Under the pieces are notes generated by a model. The model was not told the origin of the DNA. It ran no database searches and worked only from the letters and a program-made list of their open reading frames with translations. Of a DNA stretch of 44,457 bases, positions 1 to 8,571 are shown piece after piece. Location of the stretch: contig CALMZV010000137.1 of the NCBI GenBank assembly GCA_937870755.1, forward strand, positions 1 through 44,457. Reading direction: 5' to 3'. Position 1 is the first letter of the stretch; each line of letters begins with the position of its first letter. The position numbers were made by a program, and so were the translations under genes. Source of the stretch: an uncultured Methylocystaceae bacterium. GTDB lineage: Bacteria > Pseudomonadota > Alphaproteobacteria > Rhizobiales > Beijerinckiaceae.

Positions 1-1560
1 CCGGCGGTCCCGGCCCCCCCGCCGGCGGCGCCGGCGGTTACGGGGCCCAAGCCGGCGGCGCCCGCGGCGCCGGCTGCCCCGCGCGCCGCACAGCCGCGGC
101 CGCCCGCTGCGGCGCCCGCGACGCGCGTTGCGCCCCCGGCGGCGGCCCCCAGGCCCGCCGTTGCGCCCCCGGCGGCCTCCAGGCCGACCGTTGCGCCATC
201 GACGCCGGCCGCGCCCGCAACGGCCGCGCCCAGACCCGCGGCCCCCAGGCCAGCCGCGCCCGCGCAGGCCACGCCGCCCGCCGGTCCGCGCATGGCGCCC
301 GCTTCTCCCTCGCCGCCGGGGCCCGCTTCTCCTGCTTCCACTCCGGCCGCGCCCGGCACGGGCGCGCCGCTCCAGCGGCCCGGCGCAGGCGCGCCCGCGC
401 CGCGTGTCGGCGCGCCGCCGGCCGCCCCGGCTGGCGCGCCGCCGCCCGGCCAGCCCGCGGCGCCCGCCGCGCAGCCGGTCGCCCCCACCGGCGCGCCGCC
501 GCCCGCCCCGCCGGTCGCCGCTCCCGTCGTCCCGCCGCGTGTGCCGGACGCCGCCCCCCGCGCGCCCGCCGCCGCCCAGAAGGGCCGCATGAGCCCGGCC
601 GCCGCGGCCGCCATCGGCGCCGCCGCGGGTCTTGCCGGCGGCTTCATGTTGCAACAAGGCGGCGCGTCCGCCCGCGGCATCGACGACATTCGCGGCCAGC
701 GCCGCGAGGTGAACCAGGACGGCGCCAGCCTGTGGTTCGAACCCGGTCGCACCATCGTGCGCGAGGACGACCGCTATTATCTGCGCCACGACGAGAACGA
801 GCGGTTTCGCAACCTCGGCGGCGATTTCCGCTCCGAGCGGCGCGGCGACGAATACGTGTCCGTCTATCGGCGGCCCAACGGGGATCAGATCGTCACCTAT
901 ACGGACGCCGGCGGCCATCTCGTGCGCCGCGTGCGCCGCACGCCCGACGGCGCCGAGATCGTCATCATCGACAACCGGTTCGGCGGCGGGCCGCGCAATT
1001 TCGCGGAGGAGGTTGTGGTGCTGCCGCCCCCGCAGATGCGTCTGGCGCCGGAACGCTACATCGTGGACGCGGGCGCCGCCGACGAGCGGCTGATCTACGA
1101 TACGTTGTCCGCGCCGCCGGTCGCGCCCGTGCCGCGTCGCTTCACGCTGGACGAAGTGCGCTACAGCCCCACCGTGCGCGCCTACACGCGTAGCGTGGAT
1201 GTCAACACGATCAATTTCGCGTCCGGCTCATGGACCGTCGAGCCGCAGGAGGCCGCGCGCCTCGCGGTGGTGGCGCGCGCGCTCAACGAGGCCATCGCGC
1301 GCAACGCCAGCGAGGTGTTCCTCATCGAGGGTCATACGGACGCCGTGGGCGCCGATGTCGACAACCTGTCGCTGTCGGACCGGCGCGCGCAGGCGGTCGC
1401 GGCCGTGCTCACCACGCAGTTCAACGTGCCGCCGGAAAACCTCACGACCCAGGGCTACGGCGAGCAGCACCTGAAAGCGCAGACGCAGGAGGCGAGCCGC
1501 GAAAACCGGCGCGTGACCGTGCGCCGCATCACCCCGCTGCTGACGGGGCAGAACGGTTGA
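1..1560 (+). CDS. OmpA-family outer-membrane/peptidoglycan-binding protein, 5' end missing
   Basis: The reading frame is already open at base 1, so the start codon lies outside the window; 519 residues are visible. The first 190 or so residues are an extreme Pro/Ala-rich low-complexity stretch, probably a flexible periplasmic spacer. A short Ala/Gly-rich segment follows (about 199-220; it could be a membrane or packing helix), then a charged middle region with several Tyr- and Arg-rich strands. The C-terminal 115 residues form an OmpA-type domain: the pattern IEGHTDAVG...LSLSDRRAQAV and the late NRRVTVRR are the usual peptidoglycan-binding signatures. The family anchors the outer membrane to the cell wall. 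An in-frame ATG at 292 exists, but the same Pro/Ala composition continues upstream of it, so I treat it as internal. No terminator is obvious downstream. Confidence 0.85.
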   Translation, partial: PAVPAPPPAAPAVTGPKPAAPAAPAAPRAAQPRPPAAAPATRVAPPAAAPRPAVAPPAASRPTVAPSTPAAPATAAPRPAAPRPAAPAQATPPAGPRMAPASPSPPGPASPASTPAAPGTGAPLQRPGAGAPAPRVGAPPAAPAGAPPPGQPAAPAAQPVAPTGAPPPAPPVAAPVVPPRVPDAAPRAPAAAQKGRMSPAAAAAIGAAAGLAGGFMLQQGGASARGIDDIRGQRREVNQDGASLWFEPGRTIVREDDRYYLRHDENERFRNLGGDFRSERRGDEYVSVYRRPNGDQIVTYTDAGGHLVRRVRRTPDGAEIVIIDNRFGGGPRNFAEEVVVLPPPQMRLAPERYIVDAGAADERLIYDTLSAPPVAPVPRRFTLDEVRYSPTVRAYTRSVDVNTINFASGSWTVEPQEAARLAVVARALNEAIARNASEVFLIEGHTDAVGADVDNLSLSDRRAQAVAAVLTTQFNVPPENLTTQGYGEQHLKAQTQEASRENRRVTVRRITPLLTGQNG

Positions 1561-1740
1561 GGATGGGCGGCGCGCGTTCGTTCGCGACAACTACGCGTTC
1601 CCTTCGTGGGATCGCGGAACGGGGCCGGGCGCGAGCATGAGCCGACCATCCATCAGTTTCCGCTGATCGACGCCGCCGCTGCGCGCCCGTCGGCGCGAGT
1701 GGGGGCGGGCGGTTTCGTTCCGCTCAATTCTTTCTGAGCG

Positions 1741-2988
1741 TCACGCTGTCGCAAACGCGCCCTCGCGCGTCTCGCAGGCGCGCAGCCGCCGTTCCGCCTC
1801 CACGATATAGTCGCGCGTGATCGGCGGCGCGTCGTGCCGGCGCGCCAGTTGCACCTGGAACACACATTCGCCTTCGTAGCGGAACGCGGTTTCCGACAGC
1901 GCGAGATAGAACTCCCACATCCGGCAGAAGCGCTCGTCGTAGAGCGCCCTGGCTTCCTCGCGCCGCGCCAGAAAGCGCTCGCGCCACGCCTTCAGCGTTT
2001 CGGCGTAATGCATGCGCAGGATTTCGACGTCGGTGATGAATAGCCCGACGCGTTCGACCGACGCCGCAATCTCCGACAGCGCGGGTATGTAGCCGCCGGG
2101 GAAGATGTATTTCGTCACCCAGGGATTGACCGCTCCCGGCCCGTCGGGCCGGCCGATGGTGTGCACCAGCGCCACGCCGTCCGGACTGAGGCATTGCGCG
2201 ATCTTGCCGAAATAGGCGTCGTAGTTGCTCGGCCCGACATGTTCGAACATGCCGACGGAGACGATGCGGTCGAACGTCTCCTGCGTGTCGCGATAGTCTT
2301 CCAGCCGGAAGCGCGCGCGCTCGGCAAGGCCCGCCTCGGCCGCGCGCGTCTGCGCGCCGGCGAGTTGTTCCTGCGAGAGGGTGATGCCGGTGACATGCGC
2401 GCCGCAGTGGCGCGCCAGGTAGAGCGCCATGCCGCCCCAGCCGCAACCGATGTCGAGCGCGCGCTGGCCCGGCGCGAGCAGCAGTTTCGCGGCGATGTGC
2501 CGCTTCTTGGCGAGTTGCGCCTCGTCGAGGCTCATGCCCGGCCGGTCGAAATAGGCGCAGGAATACTGCCGGTCGGAATCGAGAAACAGATCGTAGAGCC
2601 GCCCGTCGAGATCGTAGTGATGCGCGACGTTCGCGCGCGCCTTGCCGCGCGGGTTGCGCGTGGCGAAAATCGACACGAAATCGCGCCCCTTGCGAATGAC
2701 GTTGAGAATCTTCGGCGCTTCGCGGCGCACCGCGTTTTTCGCCAGCAGCGCGGCCAGATCGATCAGCGCGCCCCGTTCGAGCAGAAGCCGCCCGTCCATG
2801 TAGAGTTCGCCGAACGCGAGTTCGGGATTGCGCATCAGATCGAAGGGCGCGCGCGCATCGGCGAACCGCGCCACGATAGGCGGGCCGGACCCGTCGCCGA
2901 ACGTCTGGCGGGCGCCGTCGGCGTAGATCACCTCGAGCGAACCGGTCTTCACGATTTCCGAAACAAGGGCGTTCAGGAGCGCGCGCAT
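1741..2988 (-). CDS. cfa: Cyclopropane-fatty-acyl-phospholipid synthase
   Basis: The 415-residue protein matches the family in length. It transfers a methylene group from S-adenosylmethionine to the double bond of unsaturated acyl chains in membrane phospholipids. Visible signatures are VAHHYDLDGRLYDLFLD (substrate side), QYSCAYF, the SAM-binding glycine loop LDIGCGWGG near residue 176, GMFEHVG, and the late RMWEFYLALSETAFR. The frame extends upstream to 3045, but the ATG at 2988 has a good GAGGAG ribosome site about ten bases upstream, and the residues before it look like translated leader. It is divergent from the small secreted-protein gene at 3105, with about 115 bases between the starts. 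Nothing is missing from the active-site motifs. Confidence 0.93.
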   Translation of the reverse strand: MRALLNALVSEIVKTGSLEVIYADGARQTFGDGSGPPIVARFADARAPFDLMRNPELAFGELYMDGRLLLERGALIDLAALLAKNAVRREAPKILNVIRKGRDFVSIFATRNPRGKARANVAHHYDLDGRLYDLFLDSDRQYSCAYFDRPGMSLDEAQLAKKRHIAAKLLLAPGQRALDIGCGWGGMALYLARHCGAHVTGITLSQEQLAGAQTRAAEAGLAERARFRLEDYRDTQETFDRIVSVGMFEHVGPSNYDAYFGKIAQCLSPDGVALVHTIGRPDGPGAVNPWVTKYIFPGGYIPALSEIAASVERVGLFITDVEILRMHYAETLKAWRERFLARREEARALYDERFCRMWEFYLALSETAFRYEGECVFQVQLARRHDAPPITRDYIVEAERRLRACETREGAFATA

Positions 2989-3104
2989 CGATCGGGGGTC
3001 TCCTCTGCGGGGGCGCCAGGGCGCGATGATAGGACGGCGCATCAAGAGTGTGGTAACGATTGTGGCGGCGGCGCGTCGCCGCCGTTCGTGAAGGAGTAGG
3101 CGTC

Positions 3105-3551
3105 ATGCGTAGGCTTGTGCTGCCGCCCCTGGCGGCGTTCGGAATTCTCGCGGCGTCCGCCGCGTTGGCGGGCGGACCGGGGCCCATGCCGCACCGGCCC
3201 GCGCCCCACGTCATGCCCCACAAGCCGCCGCCCGTTTTCGGCGCCCCCGGCCATTTGCGTCCGCCCTTCGCCCAGCATCGTCGCCATGCGCGCGGCTTCG
3301 TCGGTCCGGGGCTTTATCCAGCCTACGATCCCTACGCCGCCGTGCGCGACGAGGCGGGCGCCGTCGCCACGCAGGCGCCCGCGCCGTCCGGCGGCGCCTA
3401 CTACGTCACGCATGTGCAGGGCAGGCTGGCGCAGGGCGACCGCGGCTATGTCGCGCGGCCGCTGGTGATCGAGGTCGCGCCTGTGCGGGGCCGAAAAAAA
3501 ATCGCCGACATGCGTGCGGCGCCTTTTTCCGGCTCGCGCGTTCCTAAATAG
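3105..3551 (+). CDS. Small secreted Pro/His-rich protein, unknown function
   Basis: This 148-residue protein begins with a clear signal peptide (MRRLVLPPLAAFGILAASAALAG). The mature part opens with a Pro/His/Met-rich stretch, which could bind metal, then a Tyr-rich segment and a short beta-like region (YYVTHVQGR, RPLVIEVAPVRG). An AAGGAG ribosome site lies eight bases before the ATG at 3105; an upstream in-frame extension to 3060 would bury the signal peptide and is rejected. The gene is followed after 30 bases by a second secreted Pro-rich gene in the same direction, so the two probably share a transcript. I do not recognise a family. The end of the gene contains an 8-A run (AAA AAA codons for Lys). 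Confidence 0.7.
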   Translation: MRRLVLPPLAAFGILAASAALAGGPGPMPHRPAPHVMPHKPPPVFGAPGHLRPPFAQHRRHARGFVGPGLYPAYDPYAAVRDEAGAVATQAPAPSGGAYYVTHVQGRLAQGDRGYVARPLVIEVAPVRGRKKIADMRAAPFSGSRVPK

Positions 3552-3581
3552 AGAACGGGCTTCGTTTTGGAGATTTCGCTG

Positions 3582-4184
3582 ATGAGCAGGAATTTGCATA
3601 TCGCCGGCTTCCTGCGCGCCGGGGCGGTCGCGTGTGCGCTGGCCGCGCCGGGCGTGGCGCTGGCGCAGACCGGGGCGCAGGGCGGCGGCTTTGCCCCGCC
3701 TGCCGCGCGCGTCGCGCCCGCCGCGCCGCCCGCGATGGGCGGCGCGCAGGGCTTCGGGCCTCGCGGCCCGGCCGTGGTCGCGCCGGCGCCCATGCAGCCG
3801 CGCCTTGGCGGCGGGGCTGTCACGGGCGCCCGCCCGCCGTGGGTCGCGCCCGTCGCACCGGCCCCGCAACCGGGCTGGGGCGGCCCGCGCCCGCCGCGCC
3901 CGCCGGTGGCGCAGCCCGGCTTTCCCAGGCCGCACCCCGGTCACGCCTGGCGCCCGCGCCCGCGCCCGCACTACTGGGGGCCGGCCTTCGGCGGGGCGCT
4001 GGTCGCGCCGTACGTCTACGGCCAGACGCCCTACGTCTACGACGACTACGTGGAAGACGTCGGCTATGGCGAATACTGCGCGACCCGCGTGAAGACCTGC
4101 GAATTGTACGACCCCGCGCCCCTCGGCTCGGGCTGCTCGTGCCGCGTGCGCGGCGGACGCGCCCGCGGGGTGGTGGTGCGCTGA
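3582..4184 (+). CDS. Secreted Pro/Gly-rich protein with Cys-containing C-terminus
   Basis: A signal peptide (to about ALAQT, residue 27) is followed by roughly 110 residues of Pro/Gly/Ala-rich sequence, a His/Trp/Arg-rich patch (HPGHAWRPRPRPHYWG), a Tyr-rich patch, and a C-terminal segment with four cysteines (YCATRVKTCELYD...GSGCSCRV). The Cys segment resembles short tails I associate with other secreted Hyphomicrobiales proteins, but no function is known to me. The ATG at 3582 has GGAG nine bases upstream; the TTG at 3567 in the same frame overlaps that ribosome site and is unlikely. Probably co-transcribed with the gene at 3105 and ended by the strong hairpin at 4212. Confidence 0.72.
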   Translation: MSRNLHIAGFLRAGAVACALAAPGVALAQTGAQGGGFAPPAARVAPAAPPAMGGAQGFGPRGPAVVAPAPMQPRLGGGAVTGARPPWVAPVAPAPQPGWGGPRPPRPPVAQPGFPRPHPGHAWRPRPRPHYWGPAFGGALVAPYVYGQTPYVYDDYVEDVGYGEYCATRVKTCELYDPAPLGSGCSCRVRGGRARGVVVR

Positions 4185-4211
4185 TCGGCGCCGCCGGCGC
4201 AGGCGATGGGA

Positions 4212-4240
4212 CGGCCGGATGGAAATCCGGCCGTTTTTTT
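4212..4240 (+). terminator. Rho-independent terminator after the secreted-protein pair
   Basis: A perfect 9-bp stem (4212-4220 with 4225-4233) and a GGAA loop are followed at once by seven T residues. It lies 27 bases after the stop of the upstream plus-strand gene. Confidence 0.93.
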
Positions 4241-4247
4241 GCGCCGC

Positions 4248-4261
4248 CTGACGTAAATCAA
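4248..4261 (+). promoter_or_regulatory. Possible imperfect Fnr/FixK-type box upstream of hemA
   Basis: CTGAC-GTAA-ATCAA keeps one perfect FNR half-site (ATCAA) and three of five bases of the other, with the correct 4-base spacer. It lies about 150 bases before the hemA start. hemA is a known Fnr target in related bacteria, which makes the site plausible, but the match is imperfect and no start point is known. Confidence 0.3.
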
Positions 4262-4410
4262 GGACCGGACCGTTCGGGCGGACACAATGGAACCGTTAAG
4301 AACGGGTGAGGCGATCTGACCGCTCGCATCTCCAGCTTGGAACCGTTATCAAGTGTAGGGTCGGGGGACGCCGCGTATCGGGGCGTCCAGCGGCAGGAGA
4401 GGATGTGACC

Positions 4411-5697
4411 ATGGACTATCGGCGCTTTTTCGACGCCGCCATCGGCCAGTTGCGTAACGAGCGACGCTACCGGGTGTTCGCCGATCTGGAGCGCAGCGCC
4501 GAAACGTTCCCCCGCGCCACCTGGCGCCCGGAGGGGGGCGAGGCCCGCGATGTCACCATCTGGTGCTCCAACGATTATCTGGGCATGGGCCGCCATCCCG
4601 CGCCGATCGCTGCGATGCAGGAAACGGCCGGGCGCATGGGCGTGGGCGCGGGCGGCACGCGCAACATCTCCGGCACGAATCATCCGCTGGTGCAGCTGGA
4701 GGCGGAACTCGCCGACCTGCACGGCAAGGAGGCCGCGCTCGTCTTCACCTCGGGCTGGATATCCAATCTCGCCGGGATTTCCACGATCGCCGACCTCATC
4801 CCCAACTGCCTCATCCTGTCGGACGCGCTCAACCACAATTCGATGATCGAGGGCATCCGCCGCGCCAGTTCCGAGCGGAAAGTGTGGCGCCACAATGATC
4901 TCGAACATCTCGAACAATTGCTGATCGAGGCCGGCGACCGGCCGAAACTGATCGTGTTCGAGAGCCTGTATTCGATGGACGGCGACATCGCCCCCATCAA
5001 CGCCATCGCCGATCTGGCCGAGAAATACGGCGCGATGACCTATATCGACGAGGTGCACGCTGTCGGCATGTATGGCGCGCGCGGCGCAGGCGTGTGCGAG
5101 CGCGACAACGTCATGCATCGCATCGACGTCATCGAGGGCACGCTCGCCAAGGGCTTCGGCACGCTCGGCGGTTACATCGCCGCCAGCGCGGCGGTGATCG
5201 ACGCAGTGCGCTCCTATGCGCCGTCCTTCATTTTCACGACCGCCCTGCCGCCGGCGGTGGCGGCGGCCGCCTGCGCCTCGGTGCGCGAACTGAAAAACCG
5301 TCCGGATCTGCGCGCCGCCCATCAGCGCCAGTCGGTCATGACCAAACACGCGCTGGAAGCGGCCGGCCTGCCGGTGCTGCCCAATCCGTCGCACATCGTT
5401 CCGGTGATGGTGCACGACGCCGAGAAGTGCAAGGCGGCGAGCGACCTGCTGCTGGAGCGCCACGGCATCTACATCCAGCCGATCAACTATCCGACCGTGC
5501 CGCGCGGCGCGGAGCGTCTGCGCATCACGCCGACGCCGCTGCATACGGATGCGCTGATCGCCGAACTGGTCGAGGCCCTCGTCGACGTGTGGACGACGCT
5601 CGACCTGCCGTTCGTCGAACCGCCGGCCGAATCCAACATCGATCTGGCGGCCGACGCCAACTGCGTCTATCCCGAGTTCCGCAAGGCTGCCGAATAA
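4411..5697 (+). CDS. hemA: 5-Aminolevulinate synthase
   Basis: The 428-residue protein is the Shemin-pathway (C4) enzyme that condenses glycine and succinyl-CoA to 5-aminolevulinate, the first step of haem synthesis in alphaproteobacteria. The start [17 protein letters not shown], the glycine loop [19 protein letters not shown], the [12 protein letters not shown] motif and the pyridoxal-phosphate lysine in [12 protein letters not shown] (Lys247) are all present. The ATG at 4411 is preceded by AGGAGAGGA; a GTG at 4306 in frame would add 35 residues not seen in the family. It is a single-gene unit between two terminators. Haem demand connects it functionally to the nitrate reductase genes at the other end of the window (NarI is a cytochrome b), and an Fnr-like half-site lies upstream. 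Confidence 0.97.
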   Translation: MDYRRFFDAAIGQLRNERRYRVFADLERSAETFPRATWRPEGGEARDVTIWCSNDYLGMGRHPAPIAAMQETAGRMGVGAGGTRNISGTNHPLVQLEAELADLHGKEAALVFTSGWISNLAGISTIADLIPNCLILSDALNHNSMIEGIRRASSERKVWRHNDLEHLEQLLIEAGDRPKLIVFESLYSMDGDIAPINAIADLAEKYGAMTYIDEVHAVGMYGARGAGVCERDNVMHRIDVIEGTLAKGFGTLGGYIAASAAVIDAVRSYAPSFIFTTALPPAVAAAACASVRELKNRPDLRAAHQRQSVMTKHALEAAGLPVLPNPSHIVPVMVHDAEKCKAASDLLLERHGIYIQPINYPTVPRGAERLRITPTPLHTDALIAELVEALVDVWTTLDLPFVEPPAESNIDLAADANCVYPEFRKAAE

Positions 5698-5726
5698 CCG
5701 AATCCGCTAATCTGCGAGCGTCGATT

Positions 5727-5753
5727 GCGCCGGGCTTCGCCCGGCGCTTTTTT
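5727..5753 (+). terminator. Rho-independent terminator of hemA
   Basis: A perfect 9-bp G/C stem (5727-5735 with 5739-5747) with a 3-base loop is followed by six T residues, 30 bases after the hemA stop. Confidence 0.93.
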
Positions 5754-5875
5754 GCGCCCCGACAGTGTGGCCGCCGGACCACAGAAACTGGTAACATGCT
5801 GAATTTGGTCGGAAAAGCGGCTGGAATTGATCTGGCCGAAGGAGAAGTTTTGTTCTGTTGATATACGAACCAAGT

Positions 5876-5894
5876 GCGGTCGGTCGTCGACCGC
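5876..5894 (+). other. Small hairpin in the leader of the outer-membrane protein gene
   Basis: GCGGTCG and CGACCGC form a 7-bp stem around a 5-base loop, about 55 bases before the start at 5948. Its lack of a T tract argues against a terminator. It may stabilise the mRNA leader of an abundant porin-like gene; that is inference. Confidence 0.35.
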
Positions 5895-5947
5895 CTCGAA
5901 AAGGTCAGGACAAGGCGGGGGCAGCGCCGAGTCCGAGGGAGATGCGT

Positions 5948-6838
5948 ATGAAAAGAACTGGTTTGATGGCCTGCGCTTCCGCGCTGGTCATGACCGCCTC
6001 CATGGCGGCCGCCGCGGACTTGCCCTCGCGCGCCAAGGCGCCTGCTTACATCGCCCCGGCGCCGGTCGCGACGTGGACGGGCCTTTATATCGGCCTGAAC
6101 GCCGGCCTGACGCGCAGCGCGGCGCGGTCGGTGGATGCGGGCGCCTTCGGTCTGCTCAACAACGGCGGCAATCCCGCGATTCTCCAGGCGGCGGCGCTCG
6201 CCTCCACCGGCGTCTACGTTCCCGAGAACAAGCTCGGCTTCATCGGCGGCGCGCAGATCGGCTATAATCTCCAGCTTGGATCGCATCTCGTGGCGGGGCT
6301 GGAGGCGGACATCCAGGGCCTCGCCGGCGCCAGCAGCGTCGCGAATGGCTTCGGCGCGGCGCCCACGCCCAACGGTCTGGGCCTGTTCGCGCTCGCCACG
6401 GTCGACAATCGCGTGGAATGGCTGGGAACGGCCCGCGCCCGCCTGGGACTTCTGGCTTCGCCCGCGCTGCTCGTTTACGCAACCGGCGGCCTCGCCTATG
6501 GCGGCGTGAAGTCGACGTTCGCGGTGTCGCAATTCCATCCCGGACCGAACCTGACCGGTTTCGCCGGCGGCGCGATGTCGTCCACCCGCGTCGGTTGGAC
6601 GGCCGGCGCCGGCCTGGAATGGGCTTTCGCGCGGAACTGGAGCGCCAAGGCCGAATATCTCTACTACGATCTCGGCTCGACCGAGGCGGGCTATATGCTT
6701 GCCGGCACGTTCCCCAACGGCGCGGTGCGCTATGTCATCGGCGGCGCTCTCAAGAGCCGTCACGACGGACATATCGCCCGCGTGGGCCTCAACTATCGCT
6801 TTGGCTGGGCGAACGCGCCGGTCGTCGCGAAATACTGA
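5948..6838 (+). CDS. Outer-membrane beta-barrel protein (Omp25/Omp31-like porin family)
   Basis: The 296-residue protein has a signal peptide (MKRTGLMACASALVMTASMAAAA) and, after a short Pro/Ala linker, the typical WTGLYIGLNAG opening of the 8-stranded beta-barrel family. Alternating strands follow, such as GFIGGAQIGYNLQ, LVAGLEADIQG, GTARARLGLLASPALLVYATGGLAYG, TRVGWTAGAGLEWAF and WSAKAEYLYYDLG. It ends with HIARVGLNYRFGW before the last residues, as usual for the family, whose members sit in the outer membrane of Rhizobiales. ATG at 5948 has AGGGAG six bases upstream; ATG at 5942, in the same frame, is possible. It is a single-gene unit ended by the terminator at 6861. Confidence 0.9.
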   Translation: MKRTGLMACASALVMTASMAAAADLPSRAKAPAYIAPAPVATWTGLYIGLNAGLTRSAARSVDAGAFGLLNNGGNPAILQAAALASTGVYVPENKLGFIGGAQIGYNLQLGSHLVAGLEADIQGLAGASSVANGFGAAPTPNGLGLFALATVDNRVEWLGTARARLGLLASPALLVYATGGLAYGGVKSTFAVSQFHPGPNLTGFAGGAMSSTRVGWTAGAGLEWAFARNWSAKAEYLYYDLGSTEAGYMLAGTFPNGAVRYVIGGALKSRHDGHIARVGLNYRFGWANAPVVAKY

Positions 6839-6860
6839 GACCGCGCACAGGCGCTGCGAA

Positions 6861-6891
6861 AGCCCGGCCGCAAGGCCGGGCTTTTATTTTT
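6861..6891 (+). terminator. Rho-independent terminator of the beta-barrel gene
   Basis: A perfect 9-bp stem (6861-6869 with 6874-6882), a GCAA loop and the T-rich tail TTTATTTTT lie 22 bases after the stop. The tail overlaps the 3' end of the convergent gene at 6884, so the element may also help to end that transcript. Confidence 0.9.
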
Positions 6892-7963
6892 GTCGGTCGT
6901 CGAATCGCGCGCGCAGGCGCATCGCGAACGGCAGCGCCATGGCGATCGCCATGAAGCGCGCCAGATGATGCGCGCCGACATAGAGCGGATCCAGTCCGAG
7001 CGCGAAGGCCAGCAGCGTCATCGCCTCCAGCCCGCCGGGCGCGAACGCGATCGCCGTCTGGGCGAAGGGAATGGACAGCGCGAATGTGGCGAGCGCCGCG
7101 AAGACGGCGGTGACCGCCACGGCGAGCGCAAAGGCGCCGAAGGCCGCCGCGGCCGAGCGGCCGAGCAGGCGCCATTCGAAATCGACGAACCGCGCGCCAA
7201 CCCACAGGCCGATGGCGACCTGCGCGCCGATGGTCGCCAGGGCCGGCGGGCGCCCCGGCGCCCAGCCGATGGCGTGCGCGAGACCCGACACGATCATCGC
7301 GCCGAACAACAGCCCGCCGGCGACCCGCGCCTTCTCCAGCGCGAAGCCCGCCGCCGCGCCGACCGGCAGGAGAATGGCGAGCGTGGCCGCCGAATCGACC
7401 GCGCCCGAGGGCGCGCCGCCGATCGATGCGCCGCTCTCGGCGACGATCAAAGGCGCAAGCCCCATCAGGAGAAAAACGCGCAGCACCTGCACGACCGCCA
7501 CGCGGCGCAGGTCCGCGTTCGGGACCGTCGTCGCCATCGCGAAGACGTAGGAAAGCGCGCCCGGCACGGCGGCGAAGAAGGCGGTGGCGGGCGACCAGCC
7601 GGGAAAGCGCACGAGAAATCGCTCGCACACAATGGTCGAGACCACGACCGCGGCCAGCATCAGCGCCAGCGAGGCCGGATAGGCCGCCATGCTCTTCATC
7701 ACGTCCGGCGTCGCGGCCGATCCGATCACGATCCCCGAGAGGATCATCGCGATCCAGCGGAACGAACCGGGGAGCGGCGCCGCGAGATTGGCCGCCGCCA
7801 GCGCCGCCGTCGCGAGCATCGATCCCGACAGCCAGCCGGCAGGCGCGCCGATCCGGTCGACCGCCCAGCCGCCGGCGAAAGCGACCGCGACCATGAGCGC
7901 GAGCTTGGCGAGGTTGGCGAGGTTGGCGAGGTTGGACTGACGGCTGGCGGGCGGATCGGTCAT
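6884..7963 (-). CDS. AbrB-family (COG3180) membrane protein, putative transporter
   Basis: The protein is about 359 residues, almost entirely hydrophobic, with around ten or more membrane segments in two similar halves. Signatures are WSPATAFFAAVPGALSYVFA in the first half and GGLLFGAMIVSGLAHAIGW and PFAQTAIAFAPGGLEAMTLLA in the second, which fit the AbrB family (often labelled ammonia monooxygenase regulator or putative transporter). The true substrate is unknown. The ATG at 7963 is chosen because the upstream extension (to 8005) runs through an inverted repeat; the ribosome site is weak. Residues 11-22 are a small repeat (NLANLANLAKLA) made by a 9-base tandem repeat. It lies downstream of mscL on the same strand. 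Confidence 0.8.
   Translation of the reverse strand: MTDPPASRQSNLANLANLAKLALMVAVAFAGGWAVDRIGAPAGWLSGSMLATAALAAANLAAPLPGSFRWIAMILSGIVIGSAATPDVMKSMAAYPASLALMLAAVVVSTIVCERFLVRFPGWSPATAFFAAVPGALSYVFAMATTVPNADLRRVAVVQVLRVFLLMGLAPLIVAESGASIGGAPSGAVDSAATLAILLPVGAAAGFALEKARVAGGLLFGAMIVSGLAHAIGWAPGRPPALATIGAQVAIGLWVGARFVDFEWRLLGRSAAAAFGAFALAVAVTAVFAALATFALSIPFAQTAIAFAPGGLEAMTLLAFALGLDPLYVGAHHLARFMAIAMALPFAMRLRARFDDRQK
7905..7931 (-). repeat. Three-copy 9-bp tandem repeat inside the AbrB-family gene
   Basis: TTGGCGAGG (plus-strand reading) is repeated exactly at 7905, 7914 and 7923, with a partial fourth copy. It codes for Leu-Ala-Asn units at the N-terminus, just before the first membrane segment. 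The repeat keeps frame, so copy changes would alter length by three residues. Confidence 0.85.
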
Positions 7964-7993
7964 GGGGCGCGGGGTGCTGCGGCCGGACATGCG

Positions 7994-8015
7994 AAGGGCG
8001 GCCAAGGCCGCCCTT
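7994..8015 (-). terminator. Inverted repeat between mscL and the AbrB-family gene, possible weak terminator
   Basis: AAGGGCGGCC and GGCCGCCCTT form a perfect 10-bp stem with a 2-base centre. It follows the mscL stop by about 25 bases. No T tract follows on the minus strand, so termination would be weak or it may only mark the mRNA 3' end. Confidence 0.45.
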
Positions 8016-8039
8016 GCTTCTGTTGGATTGCGGGAAACC

Positions 8040-8462
8040 TCAGCGCTTGGCGAGCGTGTCGCGAATTTCCTCCAGCAGCGCTTCGCTGCGCGAGGGCGCG
8101 GGCGGCGCCTCCGGCGCGGGCGGAGTCTTCTTCTTCAACCGTTCGAACTGCCTGATGACCATGAACAGCACGAAGGCGACGATGAGGAAATTGACCACAT
8201 AGGTGATGAACTGACCATAGCCGAGCACCGCGCCGGCCTTCTTGGCGTCGGCGTAGGCGACGACGTCCGGCGGAATTTTCGAGGACAGGCGGACGAAGTA
8301 GTTCGAGAAGTCGATCCCGCCGGTGATCGCGCCAATGATCGGCATGATGACGTCGCCGACGAGCGAATCCACGATCTTGGAAAAGGCCGCGCCGATGATG
8401 ACGCCGACCGCCATGTCCAGAACATTGCCTTTGAGTGCGAAGTTTTTGAAATCCTGCAACAT
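8040..8462 (-). CDS. mscL: Large-conductance mechanosensitive channel
   Basis: The 140-residue inner-membrane protein opens under membrane tension and releases solutes during osmotic down-shock. The start [27 protein letters not shown] is diagnostic (N-terminal amphipathic helix and the pore-lining first membrane helix), followed by [12 protein letters not shown], a periplasmic loop, the second helix ([22 protein letters not shown]) and the charged C-terminal bundle with a Pro-rich linker ([10 protein letters not shown]). Length is usual. The ATG at 8462 has a GGGGG-type ribosome site; the frame runs upstream to 8597 without family-like residues. Divergent from the sensor kinase at 8572 with 109 bases between. 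Confidence 0.97.
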   Translation of the reverse strand: MLQDFKNFALKGNVLDMAVGVIIGAAFSKIVDSLVGDVIMPIIGAITGGIDFSNYFVRLSSKIPPDVVAYADAKKAGAVLGYGQFITYVVNFLIVAFVLFMVIRQFERLKKKTPPAPEAPPAPSRSEALLEEIRDTLAKR

Positions 8463-8571
8463 TTCACTACCCCCTTTTTCGCAATGCATTTTCCGGGACA
8501 GCGCGGAGCCTAGCGGATAAATTGAAGGCGGCAAGCCGAAAGCGGGGGCTGCGCGGCGCGGGGAGTTGGGC

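Noticed and set aside
1-600. Repeat-like C/G-rich region, possible CRISPR or tandem array
   Set aside because: The repetition comes from Pro/Ala codons in one open frame; there are no constant repeats with unique spacers.
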